From: Kibdelosporangium sp. MJ126-NF4
Lineage (GTDB): Bacteria; Actinomycetota; Actinomycetes; Mycobacteriales; Pseudonocardiaceae
Direction of reading: 5' to 3'
Length of the DNA: 64,000 nt
NCBI RefSeq assembly: GCF_000826545.1
Contig: NZ_CDME01000001.1
Span: forward strand, 51,668 to 115,667
Part shown: positions 52,759 to 62,384 of the stretch, one piece after another
Layout: every line of letters begins with the position of its first letter
Numbering within the stretch: the stretch's first letter is position 1
Translations under genes and position numbers: made by a program
The notes under the pieces: generated by a model
Databases searched by the model: none
What the model was told of the DNA's origin: nothing
The model's input: only the letters and a program-made list of their open reading frames with translations

Positions 52759-54806
52759 GTCGTCATTATCCTTCTCGCTGATAGCGGCGGTTCTCCGAGG
52801 TCTTCGAGCCGGTCGGCAGGCGGCCGCCAGGAGACCGCGAGCGCCAGCATCGCCAGGACAAGCGCGACAGCCGTCAACGACGGCCGGTCGATCAGGGTCG
52901 TCTGGAACACCGACTGCAGGGCCAGGCACGCCATCCCGAGCCCCAGCGCGACCACGACGACTGTGCCGGGCGCTCCTCGGCGCCAACTGTGCACGACGGC
53001 CGCGGCGACACGGACCATCAGCAGCCCGACGGCCAGCAGCCCGGCCGCACCGAACCACAACCACATCCGCAGGTACTGGTTGTGAATCCACGGCCGCGCG
53101 TCGACGACTGTCCGGTCGTGCACCGCGTCGTAGGAGATGATCTCCCCACCGTAGGGCACGCCGACGCCGACGCCGGTCACCGGATGTTCGAGCAACGTGT
53201 TCAGCGCGGCCGTGTTCTCCCTGCCGCGGTCGGCCAGGCTGTCCTCGCCCAACGCCTCACCGCTGAACACACTGGTCACGCGTCCGGCCAGGGCCTCACC
53301 GGTGCCGCCGAGCGCTCCGGCGCTGGCCAGTCCGAGCGCGAACGCGCCCAGCGCGGCGGCCGCGAGCAGACGCTTGACCAGTCCCCGCGACCCGAACCGG
53401 GCAACGGCGACGACGATGACGCACCCCAGCAGCGGCGCCCACGTCGACCGGTTGAAGCTCAACGCCTCGTGCGCCAGGCCCGGCAGGGCGAGCAGCAGCA
53501 GCCGTCGGCGCGGCCGCGTCGGGAAGGCACCGGAGGCCAACAGGATCAGCAGCGGCGCCCAGAGTGGCAGCACCGGCGCGGACAACCGGGACACCTCGGA
53601 CGTGTCGTCACCGGTGATCACGGACGAGCGTTCGTCGACCAGCAGCCGTTGCCAGTCCATCACGGCCGCGAGCAACTCGATCGCACTGGCGACAGCCGCG
53701 CTGACGGTCACGATCGCCACCAGCTGCGGGAGTTTCCCGGCGAACACGCGGTAGACGATCAGGAAGCCGAGCGGCACGAGCAGCAGCGCACGCATGCTGT
53801 CGGCGACCTCGGAGAACTCGCCGCCGCTGGTGATCCCGTGCGCACAGCCGAGCGCGACCACGGCCGTGACCGCGACCAACGGCCACAGGAAGATCGACTT
53901 GCCCGGCCGACGCCACACCGCGATCAGTCCGATCAGCACGGCCGCTTCCAGCACGGTCGGTGTGACCGGGCCGAGCTTCACCAGCTCCAGTTTCGGCGGG
54001 AGCACGGACGCGCCGAGTGCCAGCACGGCTCCGGCGATCCAGCGCGGATCGCGCTTCGCCAGGTAACCGGCGACCAGCACGGCCGCGAAGGGCGGCCACA
54101 CCGACCCGGTGGCCGCGTACCCGGCGATGGCGAAGAACACCACTCCGATGGCCACTTTGCCACGGCGGGTCCGCACGCCCGCGCCGATCGCGCGCAGCTC
54201 CTCGTCCACGCTCGCGGCAAACGCTCGCGCGCCAACGGTCCGGGACTCCCCACCACCGGCCAACGCAGCGGCCCACCGCCCCGGTCTGCGCAGCGCGCAG
54301 CCGAGCCAGCCAGCCATGGCACCGATCACCGCGCCCAGCACCGCGCCCCAGACCGCCCAGGCCCGTGACATGCTCACCGGTTCGCTGCCGTTGGCGGACA
54401 CCATGCCCGAGACGCGACCGGTCTCCATCCGCGTGACGACAGCGACGACCGTGTTGGCCACGGCTGTCGCCCGGTCGGCGAGGCCGTCCTTGTCCGGGCT
54501 GTTGAGCTCGATCAGCAAGGACTGCGTACCGGAGATCTCGTGCGCGGTGATGGTTTCGCCGCCACGCAGCCGCGCCTCGCCCGCGACGGCACCGCTCGCG
54601 GCGACCTTCGCCCAACTGGACATCCGCTGCGAGACGTGCCTGGCCACCGACGCTGTCGGTGGGCGCGGCTCCAGTTGCACGGCCGTGAAGACGACCGTCG
54701 TGCTGCTGCGGTAGGTCGTCGATCCGTGGAAGGTGGGCACGGCGAATCCGACCAGCGCGCCGATCACCGTTGCGGCCAGGACGACGAGAGCAGCCAGCCG
54801 GTTCAC
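52755..54806 (-). CDS. Fused Wzz-type and Wzy-type (O-antigen ligase) protein
   Basis: 683 residues from a GTG overlapping the preceding stop. The first 170 residues are Wzz-like: helix at 5-25, an external domain (YRSSTTVVFTAVQLEPRPP, SVARHVSQRMSSWAKVA), helix near 150-170. The rest has about ten helices with a Wzy_C-type external loop (LEHPVTGVGVGVPYGGEI, WIHNQYLRMWLWFG). The Wzz part matches the separate Wzz gene next door in layout. Polymerase and length regulator in one chain is unusual, since they are normally separate. No stop or frameshift at the join, so a real fusion. Confidence 0.83.
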   Translation of the reverse strand: MNRLAALVVLAATVIGALVGFAVPTFHGSTTYRSSTTVVFTAVQLEPRPPTASVARHVSQRMSSWAKVAASGAVAGEARLRGGETITAHEISGTQSLLIELNSPDKDGLADRATAVANTVVAVVTRMETGRVSGMVSANGSEPVSMSRAWAVWGAVLGAVIGAMAGWLGCALRRPGRWAAALAGGGESRTVGARAFAASVDEELRAIGAGVRTRRGKVAIGVVFFAIAGYAATGSVWPPFAAVLVAGYLAKRDPRWIAGAVLALGASVLPPKLELVKLGPVTPTVLEAAVLIGLIAVWRRPGKSIFLWPLVAVTAVVALGCAHGITSGGEFSEVADSMRALLLVPLGFLIVYRVFAGKLPQLVAIVTVSAAVASAIELLAAVMDWQRLLVDERSSVITGDDTSEVSRLSAPVLPLWAPLLILLASGAFPTRPRRRLLLLALPGLAHEALSFNRSTWAPLLGCVIVVAVARFGSRGLVKRLLAAAALGAFALGLASAGALGGTGEALAGRVTSVFSGEALGEDSLADRGRENTAALNTLLEHPVTGVGVGVPYGGEIISYDAVHDRTVVDARPWIHNQYLRMWLWFGAAGLLAVGLLMVRVAAAVVHSWRRGAPGTVVVVALGLGMACLALQSVFQTTLIDRPSLTAVALVLAMLALAVSWRPPADRLEDLGEPPLSARRIMTT

Positions 54807-55963
54807 CGATTGTCACCGGCCAGCCGGGCGGGCGGGATGATCCGCCGGGTCTGCGGCTCCTCGGTCGGCACGGGCTCGGCCACCACCCAGCGGCCGGTCA
54901 ACGCGGGCAGTGCCGTGCGGACCTCGTCGAGCAGGTCAGGCACGAACAGCAGGACCGCGTCCGGCTTGGCCAGCACCAGGTCCGCCGGGCTGATCACCGG
55001 GATCGCCGTCCCCGGCATCCGCCTGCCCCACTTGGTCTGCGAGGCGTCGGCGACGCCGGACAGCATCGTGTTGTCGATCCCCGCCGCGGCGAGCAGGGCG
55101 ACCGCGCGCGACGCCGCGCCATAGCCGTACACCCGGCGGCCGGTGCCACGCTGGCGCTGCAACCAGCCACGCAGCGCGCTGATGCTGTTCTCCGCCGTCT
55201 CCTGCAACGAACGCACGATCCGCGGGTCCTCGACGCCGCATCCGGTTTCCTCGGCCATGACCGCGCGGACTTCAGGATCACCGTGGCCGCCGTGGCCACT
55301 GCGGCCTGCGGCGAGCAGGACCGTCCCGCCGTAGAGGTCGAAACGCCACGCCGTGCGCGCCACCAGCCCGGCGGTCGCCAGCATCCTGGTCAGCGCGGGC
55401 GTGGAGTAGTAGGCGTAATGCCCGTGGCGCAACGCGTTCCACTGCCCGCTGCGGATGATCGTGGCCAGCGAGTGGTACTGCAGCAGCAGGATCCCGTTGT
55501 CGCTCAGCCGCCTGGCTCGTTCGACGATCGCCTCGTGCTGGTCGGCGCAGTGCATCATGCCGAAGCTGTCGAGCACGACATCCGCGGGCTCACCTGCCTG
55601 CTCGACCGGCTGCAGCCCGTGCTCGGCCAGCAGCGGCAGCCACGAACCGCCGTGCGGGCTGCCGTACTCGAGCACCCGTACGCCGGGTTTGACCAGGCCC
55701 GAACGCATCACCCGGCCGATCGCGTCCTTGGCCTGCGCGACGAGAGCGGCCGGTTCGACCCCGCGCGGCTCCTCCGGCACGGTCGGGTCCTCGGCCAGTT
55801 GCGCCAGTCCGCATTCCGCGCACAGCCACATCCGCAGCGGGTAGATCGGGTCCGGGCCGTTGTCCGCGACCGGCGGGAAGAAGTCACTCGCCGGCTGGCG
55901 GCCGAGGTCCAGCACGATCTCGCCGCGGCGAGCCCGGCAGGACCGGCAGATCGGCGTCAGCAT
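54803..55963 (-). CDS. Zinc-containing sugar C-methyltransferase-like protein, degenerate SAM motif
   Basis: 386 residues. The layout matches deoxysugar C-methyltransferases (TylCIII/NovU type): an N-terminal zinc knuckle (CRSC, then CAEC), a Rossmann core and a C-terminal domain (GRRVYGYGAASRAVALL, then PVISPADLVLAKPD). The SAM-binding motif is VLEYGSPHGGSW rather than the usual VxExGxxDG, so binding could be weak or lost. It overlaps the fusion gene by four bases and lies 20 bp from the divergent RmlC-like gene. Confidence 0.75.
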   Translation of the reverse strand: MLTPICRSCRARRGEIVLDLGRQPASDFFPPVADNGPDPIYPLRMWLCAECGLAQLAEDPTVPEEPRGVEPAALVAQAKDAIGRVMRSGLVKPGVRVLEYGSPHGGSWLPLLAEHGLQPVEQAGEPADVVLDSFGMMHCADQHEAIVERARRLSDNGILLLQYHSLATIIRSGQWNALRHGHYAYYSTPALTRMLATAGLVARTAWRFDLYGGTVLLAAGRSGHGGHGDPEVRAVMAEETGCGVEDPRIVRSLQETAENSISALRGWLQRQRGTGRRVYGYGAASRAVALLAAAGIDNTMLSGVADASQTKWGRRMPGTAIPVISPADLVLAKPDAVLLFVPDLLDEVRTALPALTGRWVVAEPVPTEEPQTRRIIPPARLAGDNR

Positions 55964-55983
55964 GGCCGCGCCAAAATGGAGCG

Positions 55984-56541
55984 ATGCATGTGCGGACCAC
56001 CTCGATCGACGGCGTCCTGTTGTTCGTTCCCACCCCGCATCGCGATTCGCGCGGCCTGTTCACCAGGACGTTCGACGCGGCCATCGCCGCGGAGCACGGG
56101 GTCGACCCGAACTCGTTCCTCCAGGACTCGCAGTCGCGCTCCCACCAGGGCGTGCTGCGGGGACTGCACGGCCGGTCCGGCCGGGGCGAGGCGAAACTCG
56201 TGCGCTGCGCACACGGCGCGGTGTCCGATGTGGTGGTCGACGCCCGGCCCGACTCGCCGACCTTCGGCCACCACGAGGTGTTCCGGCTGGACGACGAGAC
56301 GTTCACGCACCTGTTCATCCCGCCGGGGATGCTGCACGGCTTCCAGGCGCTGACCCCGGTCGCGGACGTGTGCTACCGGATCGACCGGCCGCACGACCCG
56401 CGCGAGGACGTCGCCGTGCGCTACGACGACCCGACGCTGGCCATCGACTGGCCGCTGCCGGTCACCGAGATCAGCGCTCGTGACCTCGCCGCGGGTTCGT
56501 GGGGCACAGGACCATGGGGCACAGCCGCGTGGGGCCATTAG
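55984..56541 (+). CDS. rmlC: dTDP-4-dehydrorhamnose 3,5-epimerase-family protein
   Basis: 185 residues, the usual cupin length. Active-site residues of RmlC are present: H62 (RGLHG), K71 (EAKLVRC), Y131 (CYRID). It epimerises C3 and C5 of an NDP-4-keto-6-deoxy sugar; the name is by family, since 3-epimerases and 5-epimerases share this fold. The last 20 residues ([14 protein letters not shown]) form a Gly/Trp-rich tail not needed by the fold. No rmlA, rmlB or rmlD gene is seen in this window. It is the only rightward gene inside the leftward 54803-60153 block. Confidence 0.85.
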   Translation: MHVRTTSIDGVLLFVPTPHRDSRGLFTRTFDAAIAAEHGVDPNSFLQDSQSRSHQGVLRGLHGRSGRGEAKLVRCAHGAVSDVVVDARPDSPTFGHHEVFRLDDETFTHLFIPPGMLHGFQALTPVADVCYRIDRPHDPREDVAVRYDDPTLAIDWPLPVTEISARDLAAGSWGTGPWGTAAWGH

Positions 56542-57524
56542 AGCCCACCGTTCTTCTTCAGCCAGGCCAGGCGGGTGAACTTCTGCTCGAAGTCCGCGCG
56601 GGTCAGGCCGTGCGCGGTGTACGCGTCGGCCAGTTCCACCGCGCCTGCCTTGACCGTCCACTGTGCGGTGAACGGGATCGCGGCGCGGATCCGGGCGAAG
56701 TCCACCCGGTAGGAGCGCGGGTCCGCGCCCGCCTCCCCTGTGATCACGAGCTTGGACCCGGCGACCGCCTCCACCACGTGCTCGGCGATCTGCGCGACGG
56801 TGAGGTTGTTGTCCTCGGTGCCGACGTTGAAAGCCTTGGTGTGCACGGCTTCCCTCGGCGCCTGTAGCGCCGCGACGAACGCGTCCGCGATGTCCTGCGC
56901 GTGCACGAGCGGCCGCCACGGCGTGCCGTCGGACAGGACCTTGACCTCGCCGCTGAGCACCGCGTGGCCGACCAGGTTGTTCAGCACGATGTCGGCCCGC
57001 AGCCTCGGCGAGAACCCGAAGGCCGTGGCGTTGCGCAGGAAGACGGGCGTGAAGTCCGAATCGGCCAGCTCGACCAGATCGTCCTCGACGCGTACTTTGC
57101 TTTCCGCGTACGGAGTGACCGGCCGCAGCGGCGCGTCCTCGTCGACCAGGCCGTCCCCCGCCGCGCCGTAGACCGAACACGTTGACGCGTAGAGGAAACG
57201 CGTGGCACCGGCGTCCTTGGCCAGCCGGGCCAGCCGGACCGAGGCGTGGTGGTTGATGTCGTAGGTCAGCTCGGGAGCCAACGACCCCAGTGGATCATTC
57301 GACAGCGCCGCCAGGTGGATCACCGCGTCCACACCGGACACGTGCTCGGCCGTCACCGCACGCAGGTCGACCGCGAACCCCGCCGGGTCGGCCGGTTGCG
57401 GGCCGAGCACACAGGACGCGAACAGCCCGGAGTCCAGCCCGACGACCTCGTGTCCCGCGGCCACCAGCCGGGGCGCCATCACCGTGCCCAGGTAGCCCTG
57501 GTGTCCGGTCAGCAACACACGCAC
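56538..57524 (-). CDS. NAD-dependent sugar epimerase/dehydratase (SDR)
   Basis: 328 residues from GTG 57524, with GGAGG 6 nt upstream. Extended SDR: GHQGYLG cofactor motif (about 7-13), YASTCSVYG and the catalytic YAESK motif. It acts on an NDP-sugar, as a 4-epimerase, 4-ketoreductase or 4,6-dehydratase; a ketoreductase would fit the surrounding deoxysugar genes. It starts 1 bp past the stop of the PIG-L gene, and its own end overlaps the convergent RmlC-like gene by four bases. Confidence 0.85.
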   Translation of the reverse strand: MRVLLTGHQGYLGTVMAPRLVAAGHEVVGLDSGLFASCVLGPQPADPAGFAVDLRAVTAEHVSGVDAVIHLAALSNDPLGSLAPELTYDINHHASVRLARLAKDAGATRFLYASTCSVYGAAGDGLVDEDAPLRPVTPYAESKVRVEDDLVELADSDFTPVFLRNATAFGFSPRLRADIVLNNLVGHAVLSGEVKVLSDGTPWRPLVHAQDIADAFVAALQAPREAVHTKAFNVGTEDNNLTVAQIAEHVVEAVAGSKLVITGEAGADPRSYRVDFARIRAAIPFTAQWTVKAGAVELADAYTAHGLTRADFEQKFTRLAWLKKNGGL

Positions 57525-57525
57525 G

Positions 57526-58173
57526 TCACGCCTCCAAGCCAACGAGCAGTTTGTCCAGGTAGAACGCCTCGGCATAGCGAGAACGGCACTGCACGCCACG
57601 GACCCTCGCCAGCCCCAGGAAGGTCTCCCGGTCGAACCAGTACCGCCCGGACTGCGTCGGGTAGCACCGGAGCAACTTCTCCACCTTGGCCTCGGCGAGG
57701 GCGTCCGGCAAGGGCTGGTACACGGTCGGGGCACCCAGGTCCCCGTCCCACTTGACTATCTCGTAGCCGAGAGCCAGGTGGTCGCGGAACGCGGTGGGCA
57801 CGAGTTCGGCCAGCGTGCGGTGGTCCTGGTGGGCGTCCCCGGCGTGCGGGGCGATCACCAGGTCGGGCTCGGTGCGGCCACGCAGGTCCTCGACGGCCTG
57901 TTTCGCCCGTTCCCAGTGAGCCGGGAACCGGCCGTCCGGCAGGTCCAGCACACTGATCTTGAGCTCGGCGCCGGGACAGAACGACTGCAGCGCAGCGTGT
58001 TCCTCCGCCTCGCGGGACGTGCCGCCGCCGCTGAGCACCAACGCGTCCACCCGGATCCCGGGCCGCGACTGGCACAGTGTCAGCAGCGTCCCGCCCGCGC
58101 CGATCGCGATGTCGTCGCAGTGCGCGCCGAGCAACACGATCTTCTCGAGGGCGTCAGGACGGAGCACCCGCAT
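57526..58173 (-). CDS. PIG-L family deacetylase
   Basis: 215 residues from ATG 58173. The zinc motif is AHCDD (H18, D20, D21), with Cys in place of the common Pro of AHPDD; the second histidine motif is HAGDAHQDH (near 112-120). The family removes N-acetyl groups from GlcNAc-type sugars in lipid-linked or small glycan precursors. It overlaps the cytidylyltransferase by 20 bp, so it probably works in the same sugar pathway, releasing an amine on a nucleotide-sugar. Confidence 0.82.
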   Translation of the reverse strand: MRVLRPDALEKIVLLGAHCDDIAIGAGGTLLTLCQSRPGIRVDALVLSGGGTSREAEEHAALQSFCPGAELKISVLDLPDGRFPAHWERAKQAVEDLRGRTEPDLVIAPHAGDAHQDHRTLAELVPTAFRDHLALGYEIVKWDGDLGAPTVYQPLPDALAEAKVEKLLRCYPTQSGRYWFDRETFLGLARVRGVQCRSRYAEAFYLDKLLVGLEA

Positions 58174-58945
58174 CGTTCTCCCACAACATCCATGGCCGGT
58201 CGCCCTGTGCGTACGCGGCGTCGAGAGCCGCCCGCTCCTTGACCGTGTCGGCAGGCTGCCAGAAACCACGGTAAGGGTAGGCCAGCAGCCGTCCTTCCTT
58301 GGCCAGCTCACCGCACGCGTCCTGGACCAGGTCGCCGCCGGGTGGCAGCCGGTCGAACACGTCCTGGCGCAGCACGAAGTAGCCGCCGTTCTCCCACAGC
58401 GGCAGGTTGCTGACCGGTGTGATGCCGGTGACGTGACCGTCGTCGCCCATGTCGACGCAGTGGAACGAGGACTGCGGCGGTACGACCATCATCGACGCGC
58501 CCGCGTCGCTGTCAGTGAACCGCTTGACCATCTCGTCGAGCGGGGCGTTGGTCAGCACGTCGGCGTAGTTGGCCAGGAACATCTCCTCGCCGTCGACCAG
58601 GTGCCGCACGCGGCGCAGACGCTCACCGATCGGCGAGTCCTGTCCGGTGTTGACGAACGAGATCGTCCAGTCGCTGATGTCGGTGGACAGCAACTCGACC
58701 CGGCCGTCGCGCAGCACGAAGTCGTTGGACGCGGTCTCCTGGTAGTGGAGGAAGAAGTCCTTGATGTAGTGCGCGCCGTAGCCGAGGCACAGCACGAAGT
58801 CGGTGTGGCCGAAGTGGGCGTAGTAGCGCATCACGTGCCACAGCAGCGGTCGCGGCCCGACCATCTGCATGGGCTTGGGGACGTCGTCGTCCGTACCGTT
58901 GCGCATGCGCATCCCGTAGCCGCCGCAGAACAGCACGACCTTCAC
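58154..58945 (-). CDS. rfbF: Glucose-1-phosphate cytidylyltransferase-like nucleotidyltransferase
   Basis: 263 residues from GTG 58945, preceded by GGAGGAGG. It has VVLFCGGYGMRM as the NTP-binding loop, VPKPMQMVGPRPLLWHVM and YYAHFGHTDFVLCLGYGAHY, which follow RfbF (CDP-glucose synthesis) more closely than RmlA. It would activate hexose-1-phosphate with CTP at the start of a deoxysugar route. CDP-glucose 4,6-dehydratase, the usual next step, is not seen in this window. Confidence 0.82.
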   Translation of the reverse strand: MKVVLFCGGYGMRMRNGTDDDVPKPMQMVGPRPLLWHVMRYYAHFGHTDFVLCLGYGAHYIKDFFLHYQETASNDFVLRDGRVELLSTDISDWTISFVNTGQDSPIGERLRRVRHLVDGEEMFLANYADVLTNAPLDEMVKRFTDSDAGASMMVVPPQSSFHCVDMGDDGHVTGITPVSNLPLWENGGYFVLRQDVFDRLPPGGDLVQDACGELAKEGRLLAYPYRGFWQPADTVKERAALDAAYAQGDRPWMLWENDAGAPS

Positions 58946-60153
58946 GGCCGGACCTCCTCCAGTGTCGGGATCGGGAACACCAGCCTGCCGCCCCACTCGC
59001 CCACATAGGACAGCTGTTCGGTCAGTTCGGTCCGCAGGTTCCACGGCAGCACGAGGACGTAGTCCGGCTTGTCGGCGGCGATCCGCTCCGGCGGGTGGAT
59101 CGGGATGCGGGTCCCCGGTGTGAAACGGCCGTGTTTGTACGGATTGCGGTCCACTGTGTACTTCAGGAGGTCCGGCCGGATGCCGCAGTGGTTGAGCAGG
59201 GTGTTGCCCTTGCCCGGCGCACCGTAGCCGACGACGGTCCTGCCCGCGGCCGCCGCGTCGAGCAGGAACCTCAGCAGGTTCTGCCGGACGGTGTCGACGT
59301 TGCGCGCGAAGTCCTGGTAGCCGGACATGTCGTGCAGTCCCGCTCGCCGTTCCTCTTCCATGACGAACCCGACGGCTTTCGACGGCTGGTCGGGCACCGG
59401 CCGCGCCCAGATCCGGATCGAGCCGCCGTGCGTCGGCAGCAGCTCGACGTCCACGACGTGCAGACCGCTGGACGCGAGCGCCCGCTGGGCGGACGCGACC
59501 GTGTAGTACTGGAAGTGCTCGTGGTAGATCGTGTCGTACTGGTTGTACTGGACGAGGCTGAGCAGGTGCTGGACCTCGATGGACACCCAGCCGTCGTCGG
59601 CGACCAGCTCGCGCAGCCCGGCGGTGAAGCCCTGGATGTCCGGGATGTGCGCGTAGACGTTGTTGGCGACGACCAGGTCCGCGGCGCCGTGCTCGGCGCG
59701 GATCCGGGCGGCGGTCTCCTTGCCGAGGAACACCGTCTCGGTCGGCACGCCCTTCTCCCGCGCGGCGGCGCCGACGTTCACCGACGGCTCGATGCCGAGG
59801 CAGCGGATCCCCTTGGCCACGACGTGCTGCAGCAGGTAGCCGTCGTTGCTGGCGACCTCGACGACGAACTCCGGCTTCGTCCGGTCGACCGCCCCGTCGA
59901 CGAACCGGCGCGCGTGCTCGACCCAGGAGGTGGAGAACGACGAGAAGTAGGCGTACTCGGTGAACGTGTCCTCCGGCGTGATCGACGGAGGGATCTGGGC
60001 CAGCAGGCACGCCCGGCAGACGCGCAGGTGCAGCGGGTACGTCGGCTCCGGCTCGTCGAGCTGGGCGGCGGCGAGAAAACGTTCACACGGCGGAGTCGCG
60101 CCGAGGTCGACCACGCTCTCCAGCTCGTCGGAGCCGCAGAGTCGGCAGATCAT
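58942..60153 (-). CDS. Zinc-containing sugar C-methyltransferase (TylCIII/NovU-like)
   Basis: 403 residues from ATG 60153, with AAGGAG 7 nt upstream. It has an N-terminal zinc site (CRLC, then CRAC), a SAM core with VVEVASNDGYLL (functional motif I, unlike the gene at 54803), YHEHFQYYTVASAQ and a C-terminal domain (VVGYGAPGKGNTLL). These methylate C3 of NDP-4-keto-deoxysugars to branched sugars. It shares stop-start overlap with the sugar transferase upstream and with the cytidylyltransferase downstream. Confidence 0.87.
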   Translation of the reverse strand: MICRLCGSDELESVVDLGATPPCERFLAAAQLDEPEPTYPLHLRVCRACLLAQIPPSITPEDTFTEYAYFSSFSTSWVEHARRFVDGAVDRTKPEFVVEVASNDGYLLQHVVAKGIRCLGIEPSVNVGAAAREKGVPTETVFLGKETAARIRAEHGAADLVVANNVYAHIPDIQGFTAGLRELVADDGWVSIEVQHLLSLVQYNQYDTIYHEHFQYYTVASAQRALASSGLHVVDVELLPTHGGSIRIWARPVPDQPSKAVGFVMEEERRAGLHDMSGYQDFARNVDTVRQNLLRFLLDAAAAGRTVVGYGAPGKGNTLLNHCGIRPDLLKYTVDRNPYKHGRFTPGTRIPIHPPERIAADKPDYVLVLPWNLRTELTEQLSYVGEWGGRLVFPIPTLEEVRP

Positions 60154-61625
60154 CAATACGCTCCTTGGCCCTTGAGCACGGCGCGGACTGTCTTCCACAT
60201 GATCAACGCGTCGAGCGCGAGTGACCAGTCCTCGACATACCGTAGGTCCAGCCGGACAGCTTCCTCCCACGGGAGATCACTGCGGCCGCTGACCTGCCAC
60301 AACCCGGTGAGGCCCGGTTTGACCAGCAGCCTGCGCCTGGTGTCGGAGCTGTAGCGCTCGGTCTCCTCCGGCAGCGGCGGGCGCGGGCCGACCAGCGACA
60401 TGTTGCCGGAGATGACGTTGAACAGCTGGGGGAGCTCATCCATCGAGAACCGCCGCAGCACCGCGCCGACCTTGGTCACCCTCGGGTCGTTGCGCATCTT
60501 GAACAGCGGGCCCGCTCCCTCGTTCACGGCGAGCAGCTGCAACCGCTGGGCGTGCGCGTCCGGCACCATCGTCCGGAACTTGATCATGGTGAAGGCCTTG
60601 CCGTCCTTGCCGATCCGGCGCTGCCGGTAGAACACCGGGCCACCGTCGCTGAGCTTGACGGACAGCGCGAACGCGGCGAGCAACGGCGAGAGCAGCGCGA
60701 CCAGCATGGTGCCACCCACCCGGTCCATGATCTCCTTGACGACCCGCCGCGCGCCGGTGAACACCGGGGCGGACAGTCTCAGGAGGGGCATCCCGTGCAC
60801 ACCGGTGACGTTCAGCCGCGGCCCGGCGACCTCCATCAGCACGGGTGCGACGACCAGTTCGGCCGACGTGGTCTCCAGTTGCCACGCCAGGCGCTGCAGG
60901 CGTTTCGGCGTCCAGTACGCGTCCGCCGTCACCGCGACGACCCGGTAGCCGCCGCGCTGCACCTGTTCGGCCACTTCCTCGATCCGGCCGACCACCGGCA
61001 CACCGTCGACCCGCCCGTCGGGACCGGTGCCGAGGCCGTCGGCGGTGCAGACCGCCTCGACCCGCCAGCCCTGGTGCGTCGCCTTGCGGGTGCGTTCGAT
61101 CAGGTCCTGCACCGTGCCGACGCCACCGGCAGCGAGCACCGGCAGCAGACAGCGGCCCACCTGCCTGCGCTTGTGCAGCACACGGCGCAGCAGGTAGCGG
61201 GCCGGGAAGTCGATCAACGCCATCGCCGGGATGGCGAGGAACACCCACGGCCGTAGTCCTTCGAGGCTGAACGCGAACCCACCGATGGCCAGCACCACGA
61301 TCGCGGTGAACAGGCCGCGGTAGAGGCGGCGGAACTCCTCGGCGCCGTGGCCGAGCACGGCCATGCTCCACGCGCGGGTGCCACCGAGCCCGGCGAAGAC
61401 CGCGGCGAGGGTGAGGACCGTGAATATGCTCGCGTGCCACGCGGTCGACGCGCCGACCAGCGCGTTGACGATGATCACGACGCCGAGGATCACGGCGAGG
61501 TCGACGCTGACGACCGCCAGCTGGTAGCGGATTTCCCACGAGGCCCGCAACGGTCTGGCGGACTCGGGCACGTGTCGCTGGGAGGCAGGAGGAAAACGAC
61601 GCACCGATCCGGCCCGTTCTCTCAT
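60153..61625 (-). CDS. Polyprenyl-phosphate sugar-1-phosphate transferase (initiating enzyme), copy 2
   Basis: 490 residues from ATG 61625, with AGGAG 7 nt upstream. It has the same layout as copy 1: helices, Rossmann-like region, last helix and sugar transferase domain with AFTMIKFRTM, MDELPQLFNVISG, SLVGPRPPLPEE and GLWQVSGRSDLPWEE. First gene of a leftward operon of deoxysugar genes. It may start a repeat unit with a different sugar from copy 1, or be a redundant partner. Confidence 0.92.
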   Translation of the reverse strand: MRERAGSVRRFPPASQRHVPESARPLRASWEIRYQLAVVSVDLAVILGVVIIVNALVGASTAWHASIFTVLTLAAVFAGLGGTRAWSMAVLGHGAEEFRRLYRGLFTAIVVLAIGGFAFSLEGLRPWVFLAIPAMALIDFPARYLLRRVLHKRRQVGRCLLPVLAAGGVGTVQDLIERTRKATHQGWRVEAVCTADGLGTGPDGRVDGVPVVGRIEEVAEQVQRGGYRVVAVTADAYWTPKRLQRLAWQLETTSAELVVAPVLMEVAGPRLNVTGVHGMPLLRLSAPVFTGARRVVKEIMDRVGGTMLVALLSPLLAAFALSVKLSDGGPVFYRQRRIGKDGKAFTMIKFRTMVPDAHAQRLQLLAVNEGAGPLFKMRNDPRVTKVGAVLRRFSMDELPQLFNVISGNMSLVGPRPPLPEETERYSSDTRRRLLVKPGLTGLWQVSGRSDLPWEEAVRLDLRYVEDWSLALDALIMWKTVRAVLKGQGAY

Positions 61626-62384
61626 GCAGTCTCTCCTGGTGTGCAGCCATGGCAGGGTGGAGCGGCGAAAAAGATGATCAGACGCGCCCACGTGGAGAGT
61701 CGTTTCATCTTCGGATGCCGTTACCGCTCCCAGAACATTACGAATGACCCCTGTCCGCCATTCACGTGGGTCAGGGTGAGAAAGCGACTCACCGTGACCG
61801 CCTCCGGTGACTTTCACCCGGTCGGCCCAATCTCATCTAGCACTATGGTCACACAGCATCGCACCGCTCCGCCATCCTGGTGAACGAGCCCGACCACAGG
61901 ATCGATACGCCCAGCTCAGGGGCAATCCCCCACAAGGGGTATTTCACCCATCCGAACGCGGTAGCCACCCCCTTGAGTGACATTCGCGATCGGTCAAGCA
62001 ATCCCATTAGCAAACTGTGAAATGTGAAGACAACCACAATGCGCTGACCGAATACCCAAACCCAGGGAAATCCCTCAGCCGATGACATCGTCGGATTTCA
62101 GGCGTGGCACCGGTGCGACTTTGATCACCGCGCCGACGGGCGAACCGGGCAAGCGGGGATGGACCGGTCAGGCCGGGCGTGGCACGCTCCGATAGGAACC
62201 TGCCATCAGCGGCCCGAATGTCCGCCGACCGCGTCGCGGCGCCGCACGCACCGCCGCTGGTCATCCGAGGTGGGTCGACGCGTGGCGGGCCGGGCACGGA
62301 CCCCGCCGGTGAACCCATGAACGGGCGCTTAGGGAAGCTGAACCACGCCTAGGACTTGTTCGTCATGGCGGTGTTCACACGAAA
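61626..62384. other. Gene-free interval between divergent operons
   Basis: 760 bp, noticeably less GC-rich in the middle (about 61700-62060). Presumably holds the promoters for the leftward sugar transferase operon and the rightward peroxidase. Open frames here lack starts and domains. A small hairpin CCCC-ACAA-GGGG occurs near 61928-61939. Confidence 0.45.
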
